A stretch of 15,667 nucleotides of DNA from JALYRV01 sp036675475 (GTDB lineage: Bacteria; Acidobacteriota; Vicinamibacteria; Vicinamibacterales; SCN-69-37), in NCBI GenBank assembly GCA_036675475.1, contig JAKFEY010000072.1, positions 1 to 15,667 on the forward strand, written 5' to 3'. Position 1 is the stretch's first letter, and each line of letters opens with the position of its first letter. The notes beneath the pieces are model-generated. The model was given only the letters and a program-made list of their open reading frames with translations, was not told the DNA's origin and searched no databases. Position numbers and translations under genes: made by a program. Below are positions 12,447 to 15,667 of the stretch, one piece after another.

Positions 12447-13522
12447 CGCCAACGCCGGTCGCGGAGGCGCTGCTCGTCGTGCTTGCCGCGCTCGTGGGCG
12501 CGTGGATGTTGTCGTACGTTGTCCACAGCACGCTCGCGATTGGCGTGGCGGCGCTGCTGATTCGCATCCGTCCCCTCGCCCCAATCGATCAGGCGCGCGT
12601 GTGGCGCTTCGCGATCGTCGTCCCATTTCTGACCGCGACGCTTCATGTCACCGGCTTGTTCGGCAGCCCCGGGCTGTCATGGGAAGTGGCGCGGGTTCTG
12701 CCGCAGGTGCTCGTCGACTGGCGGCTCGGCCTGGTCAGCGTGTCGCTGCTTACGCTCGCCGCCGCGGCCCTGACGACCGGCTGGATAGCCGGCGGTGTAG
12801 TACTGCGCCGCGTGCTTGGCCGGCGCCGTCCCGCTCCAGCGCCGCTGCAGGACGAGCTCGCGTCGCTCGCGGTCGTCATCGGCTGCCGCATGCCGCGTCT
12901 CACCGTGTCCGGCACATCGACGGTGCCTGCCGCGGTGGGGCTCTCCGAAGTCTGCGTGCCGCGGGAGTCGTTCGAGGCGATGTCTCCCGAGGAGCGCCGC
13001 ACGCTTCTCGCGCACGAAGTGGGGCATCTGGTCGCGCGCGACCCGCTGTGGTTCGCCGTCATCGGCAACCTCGCGCGGCTGACGATGTTTCAACCGCTCA
13101 ACCGGTGTGCCATCGCGCGGCTCCGCGTGGCCAGCGAGGAAGCGGCAGACGACTTCTCGGTGCACGCGACGGGCGATCCGTTCGCGCTGGCGCGGGCGCT
13201 GGTGGGCCTCGCGTCGACGTTGTGGGTGCTGCCGGGCGGCGCCGCGGCGAGCGGGTCGCCGATCGTGGCACGCGTCGGCCGGCTGCTCGACGGGACGCCA
13301 CGGCCCACGGCCGCGTGGGGCCGCGCCGTACGGCAGGTCGCCGCGCTCGCAGGACTGGCTGTGATGCTCGTCGCGGCGCCGGGATTTCGCGTGTCGGTCG
13401 ACGATGTGGCGAATCGCCTGCCGTGGCTTGCGCCGGGGAAGGAGGAGCCGAACGCCCGGATGCTCGAAGTGCGCCGTTCCACGCGCGAATGGCGCGACGC
13501 CATCCGCCGCGCGCTGCGGTGA
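12443..13522 (+). CDS. M56-family membrane metallopeptidase (BlaR1-like, no sensor domain)
   Basis: 359 residues. M56 peptidases are integral membrane zinc proteases that, on sensing a signal, cause cleavage of a BlaI repressor. About three to four transmembrane helices precede the catalytic part (VAEALLVVLAALVGAWML; WRFAIVVPFLTATLHV; LVSVSLLTLAAAALTTGWIAG). The zinc motif is H191-E-V-G-H195, with a probable third ligand in E232-E233 (ASEEAADDFS). One more hydrophobic segment (VAALAGLAVMLVAAP, about 299-313) is followed by only about 45 polar residues. Classical BlaR1/MecR1 are near 600 residues with a C-terminal penicillin-binding sensor; that domain is missing here, so any beta-lactam sensing would need a partner. 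The GTG start overlaps the repressor stop. A terminator-like hairpin begins at its stop codon. Confidence 0.9.
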   Translation: MTPTPVAEALLVVLAALVGAWMLSYVVHSTLAIGVAALLIRIRPLAPIDQARVWRFAIVVPFLTATLHVTGLFGSPGLSWEVARVLPQVLVDWRLGLVSVSLLTLAAAALTTGWIAGGVVLRRVLGRRRPAPAPLQDELASLAVVIGCRMPRLTVSGTSTVPAAVGLSEVCVPRESFEAMSPEERRTLLAHEVGHLVARDPLWFAVIGNLARLTMFQPLNRCAIARLRVASEEAADDFSVHATGDPFALARALVGLASTLWVLPGGAAASGSPIVARVGRLLDGTPRPTAAWGRAVRQVAALAGLAVMLVAAPGFRVSVDDVANRLPWLAPGKEEPNARMLEVRRSTREWRDAIRRALR

Positions 13523-13530
13523 GTTTTTTT
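13505..13530 (+). terminator. Possible intrinsic terminator at the end of the M56 gene
   Basis: CGCCGC (13505-13510) and GCGGTG (13516-13521) can form a six-pair stem (one G-U) around a five-base loop. After two bases comes a run of seven T at 13524-13530. The stem overlaps the stop codon. It would separate the repressor/peptidase operon from the serine hydrolase, which has its own operator. Confidence 0.45.
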
Positions 13531-13540
13531 GCCCTGCTCT

Positions 13541-13554
13541 TTTACTGTTGTAAA
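13541..13554. promoter_or_regulatory. Second, imperfect BlaI-type operator
   Basis: TTTACTGTTGTAAA keeps both TTTAC and GTAAA half-sites with the same 4-base spacing as the perfect operator at 12041-12056; only the centre differs. It lies 10 bases before the serine hydrolase start and overlaps a weak minus-10-like TGTAAA, suggesting that the same repressor controls the hydrolase. Confidence 0.6.
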
Positions 13555-13564
13555 TGGAGGCCCG

Positions 13565-14965
13565 ATGATCGCTCGCGGTTGTGTCGTGTTGTGGCTTGCC
13601 GGCTTGATGCCGGTGATGCCTGGCCGGGGACTCGCTGCCCAGACGCCACAGGCCGTGATGGCCTACGCCGAACCGTCGCACGCCGGCTTCTCGGAGGCGA
13701 AGCTGGCCGAAATACGGGCATTTGCGGACCAGAGCCGTGCCGCGGCAGTCGTCGCGCTCTTTCGCGGGCACCTCGTCGCGGCATGGGGAAGCGTCGAGCG
13801 GCCGCTGATGGCGCACTCGGTGCGTAAGAGTCTTGCGGGCGCGCTGTACGGGATCGCGATCGGAGAAGGGAAGCTGGCGGTCTCGGACACCCTCGCGGCA
13901 CTCGGGATCGACGATGAGCCCGCGCTCACCGGCGCCGAGAAACGCGCGACGTTTGCCGACCTCGTCGCGTCGCGCTCCGGTGTGTATCACGGCGCGGCGT
14001 ATGCCGACTCCTCGCAGGCGACTGAGCGGCCGGCGCGCGGGAGTCACGAGCCGGGCACGTTCTGGTTTTACAACAACTGGGATTTCAACACCGCCGAAGC
14101 CATCTACGAACGCCGGACGGGTGAAGACATCTATGCCGCATTCGACCGCCGCATCGCGCGCCCGGTCGGCATGCAGGATTTCGATCCGGCGGGCCAGCTG
14201 GAAGTGCTCGAGCCGGGACAGTCTCTCCACCCGGCGCATACGTTCCGGATCTCGGCGCGCGATCTCGCGCGCTTCGGGCAGCTGTATCTCCAGGAGGGCC
14301 GGTGGGGCGATCGGCAGATCGTGCCGGCGTCGTGGGTTCGCGAGAGCTTCCGCAAGCACTCGGTCGCCGGCGAGCACATGGGATACGGCTATCTGTGGTG
14401 GATTTACGAGCCCGGATCGCTTGGCGCAGCCTATCCGCGGCTCGACGGCATGACGACCTACCTCGCGCGCGGCACCGGCGGGCAGGCGCTGTTCGTGATT
14501 CCCGCCGCGGAAATGGTGGTCGTCGTGCGTGGAGACACCGACAATGGCCGGTCGGTGCGCGGCCCGGCGATCTGGCAGATGGTCGAGCGGCTCGTCGCCG
14601 CGAGAGAATCCGCGCCAGTGGCCCAACCCACGCTCGTGCCGATGACCGCGCTGCCTCTCGCGTCGAACCTGCCGGCGCCTGCCGCGCCGCGGCTCGTGTC
14701 GCTGTCGGCCGCCGAGCGGGCCCGCCTGGCCGGCGAGTACGAAATATCGCCCGGCGCCATCGCCCGCGTGTTCGAGTTCGACAGCCGGTTGTTCATGTCG
14801 ATTCCCGGACAAGGCGAGGCCGAGCTGTTCGCGCTCGATCCCTTCAGGTTCACCATCAAGGTGCTGGCCGGCGTGGAGGTGTCGTTCAAGGCCGGCTCCG
14901 CGGATCAGATAACCGGTGTCGACGTGAAGATCGGACCTCAGACGATTACGGCCCGGCGGCGCTGA
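13565..14965 (+). CDS. Secreted class C beta-lactamase-related serine hydrolase
   Basis: 466 residues. The signal peptide (RGCVVLWLAGLMPVMPGRGLAAQ) indicates export. The Pfam Beta-lactamase (class C/esterase/peptidase) fold shows the nucleophile motif S85-V-R-K88 and Y169-N-N171 (YxN). A candidate third motif is RGTGGQ in place of the class C KTG. After the catalytic domain (to about residue 350) and a Pro/Ala linker, a C-terminal beta-rich domain of about 80 residues (LSAAERARLAGEYEIS to the end) resembles the lipocalin-like add-on found in many of these hydrolases. Substrate could be a peptide, ester or beta-lactam; the family alone does not decide. The ATG at 13565 follows GGAGG by four bases. 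A BlaI-type site lies just upstream, consistent with control by the adjacent repressor. It converges on a second serine hydrolase six bases away. Confidence 0.88.
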   Translation: MIARGCVVLWLAGLMPVMPGRGLAAQTPQAVMAYAEPSHAGFSEAKLAEIRAFADQSRAAAVVALFRGHLVAAWGSVERPLMAHSVRKSLAGALYGIAIGEGKLAVSDTLAALGIDDEPALTGAEKRATFADLVASRSGVYHGAAYADSSQATERPARGSHEPGTFWFYNNWDFNTAEAIYERRTGEDIYAAFDRRIARPVGMQDFDPAGQLEVLEPGQSLHPAHTFRISARDLARFGQLYLQEGRWGDRQIVPASWVRESFRKHSVAGEHMGYGYLWWIYEPGSLGAAYPRLDGMTTYLARGTGGQALFVIPAAEMVVVVRGDTDNGRSVRGPAIWQMVERLVAARESAPVAQPTLVPMTALPLASNLPAPAAPRLVSLSAAERARLAGEYEISPGAIARVFEFDSRLFMSIPGQGEAELFALDPFRFTIKVLAGVEVSFKAGSADQITGVDVKIGPQTITARRR

Positions 14966-14975
14966 TGCGTATCAG
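14962..14975. terminator. Short hairpin between convergent serine hydrolase genes
   Basis: CTGAT-GCGT-ATCAG forms a perfect five-pair stem that overlaps both stop codons of the two convergent genes. No T-run follows, and the stem is short, so its role as a two-way terminator is uncertain. Confidence 0.25.
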
Positions 14976-15667
14976 TGCCGGATCGCCTTCAGCACTTCCC
15001 GCGTCAGGTCCCACTGGCTGAAGCCCTGGCGTCCGTAGTCGAGGCCGCGGCGGACGATGACCAGATCGTGTGAGGGGACGACGACGGTGAACTGGCCGCG
15101 GTTGCCGTTGGTGGAGTAGGCGTCCTTCGGCACGTCAGTGCGGTCATCCGGCACGAGCCACCAGTGGCCGCCGTACTGGTTGCCGCGCTCGGCGGTGGCG
15201 GGCGCGGGCGTGCGCACGAAGGCGATCCACTTCTCCGAGATGATGCGCTCGCCGTTCCACATCCCTTTCTGCGCGTAGAGCATGCCGTGGCGCGCGAGGT
15301 CGCGCGCGTTGGTGTAGACCTGGCTGCTGAGGATGAAGTCGCCGAAGCGATCGGTGCTGAGCAGCGTGTTGCGCATGCCGATGCGATCGAGCAGCGCCTG
15401 CCGCGGGAAGCGGAGATACGCGGCGGGATCGCCGATCGCCTGCTTCATGGCGTAGACGGCGAGCAGCGTGTCGTAGTTTTCGTAGTCCCAGCTCGTGCCC
15501 GGCGCGCGAATCAGGCCGCGGTTGCGCGCGCCTTCCGCGGAGCTTGCCCCGGCCCAGTACGCCATCCCGGAGCCGGTCGCGTATTCGAGGCCCCCGTTGT
15601 CGACCGTCTCGAGTCCGCTCGACATGTTGAGCACGTGCCGCAGCGTGATCGCGGAGCGCGGATCGGA
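14972..15667 (-). CDS. Second beta-lactamase-family serine hydrolase (N-terminus beyond window)
   Basis: The frame is open to the right edge, so the start and the SxxK nucleophile motif lie outside the window; the GTG at 15634 is internal, because the residues before it (SAITLRHVLNMSSGLE) are the usual block found after the SxxK region. The YxN motif is present as Y-E-N (SWDYENYD), followed by LLDRIGMRNT, TNARDLARHGMLYAQKG and a C-terminal NGNRGQFTVVVPSHDLVIV. The visible 231 residues end in REVLKAIRH with no additional C-terminal domain, unlike its convergent neighbour. Same superfamily as the neighbour but clearly diverged, so not a recent tandem duplicate. Function: hydrolase of unknown substrate, possibly exported. 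Confidence 0.88.
   Translation of the reverse strand, partial: SDPRSAITLRHVLNMSSGLETVDNGGLEYATGSGMAYWAGASSAEGARNRGLIRAPGTSWDYENYDTLLAVYAMKQAIGDPAAYLRFPRQALLDRIGMRNTLLSTDRFGDFILSSQVYTNARDLARHGMLYAQKGMWNGERIISEKWIAFVRTPAPATAERGNQYGGHWWLVPDDRTDVPKDAYSTNGNRGQFTVVVPSHDLVIVRRGLDYGRQGFSQWDLTREVLKAIRH

Noticed and set aside
12677..14812. A 711-residue open frame on the minus strand
   Set aside because: It is antisense to the M56 peptidase and serine hydrolase genes, with Arg/His-rich low-complexity translation and no domain.
14972..15634. The right-hand serine hydrolase as a complete 220-residue gene starting at the GTG
   Set aside because: The frame continues to the window edge with conserved family residues before the GTG, so the gene is cut by the edge.

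Overview
The window is GC-rich DNA that is almost completely coding. No gene-free stretch reaches 300 bases; the longest is about 165 bases, at 3691-3855. It most resembles Acidobacteriota, perhaps the Vicinamibacteria. This rests on recognition, not on a search. The clues are a VWFA-related secreted protein of the type common in that phylum, an ECF sigma / membrane partner / secreted protein operon, a BlaI / M56 peptidase pair beside serine hydrolases, and short palindromic repeats embedded in frame inside genes.

Left part (1-3855). A glycerate 2-kinase, cut by the left edge, is followed by a small membrane-anchored protein. Converging on them is a three-gene minus-strand operon: ECF sigma factor, one-pass membrane protein (probable anti-sigma factor) and a secreted protein, each joined to the next by an ATGA overlap. 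A predicted ECF-type promoter for this operon abuts a perfect 29-bp inverted repeat that ends one base before the start codon of the divergent gene, rnr.

Middle (3856-9697). rnr (RNase R) and selB (selenocysteine elongation factor) lie head to tail. selB converges on a 49-residue tatA that ends inside the selB stop codon; both stops share one CTAG. Divergent from tatA are a VWA-domain secreted protein and, with a one-base overlap, a small protein of general-stress-protein type.

Right part (9756-15667). A TonB-like energy transducer, a small polytopic membrane protein and a membrane-tethered PHP-family phosphoesterase are closely spaced. Next comes a BlaI-family repressor with a perfect palindromic BlaI/MecI-type operator directly at its start codon, overlapping by 4 bases an M56 (BlaR1-like) membrane peptidase that has no penicillin-binding sensor domain. 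A terminator-like hairpin and a second, imperfect operator lead into a secreted class C beta-lactamase-related serine hydrolase. A second serine hydrolase of the same superfamily converges on it and runs off the right edge.

Nothing here is clearly a new defence or mobile system. The best candidates for a closer look are the BlaI/M56/serine-hydrolase module with two operators and no fused sensor, the long palindrome fused to the rnr start, and at least two families of short repeats lying inside coding sequences.
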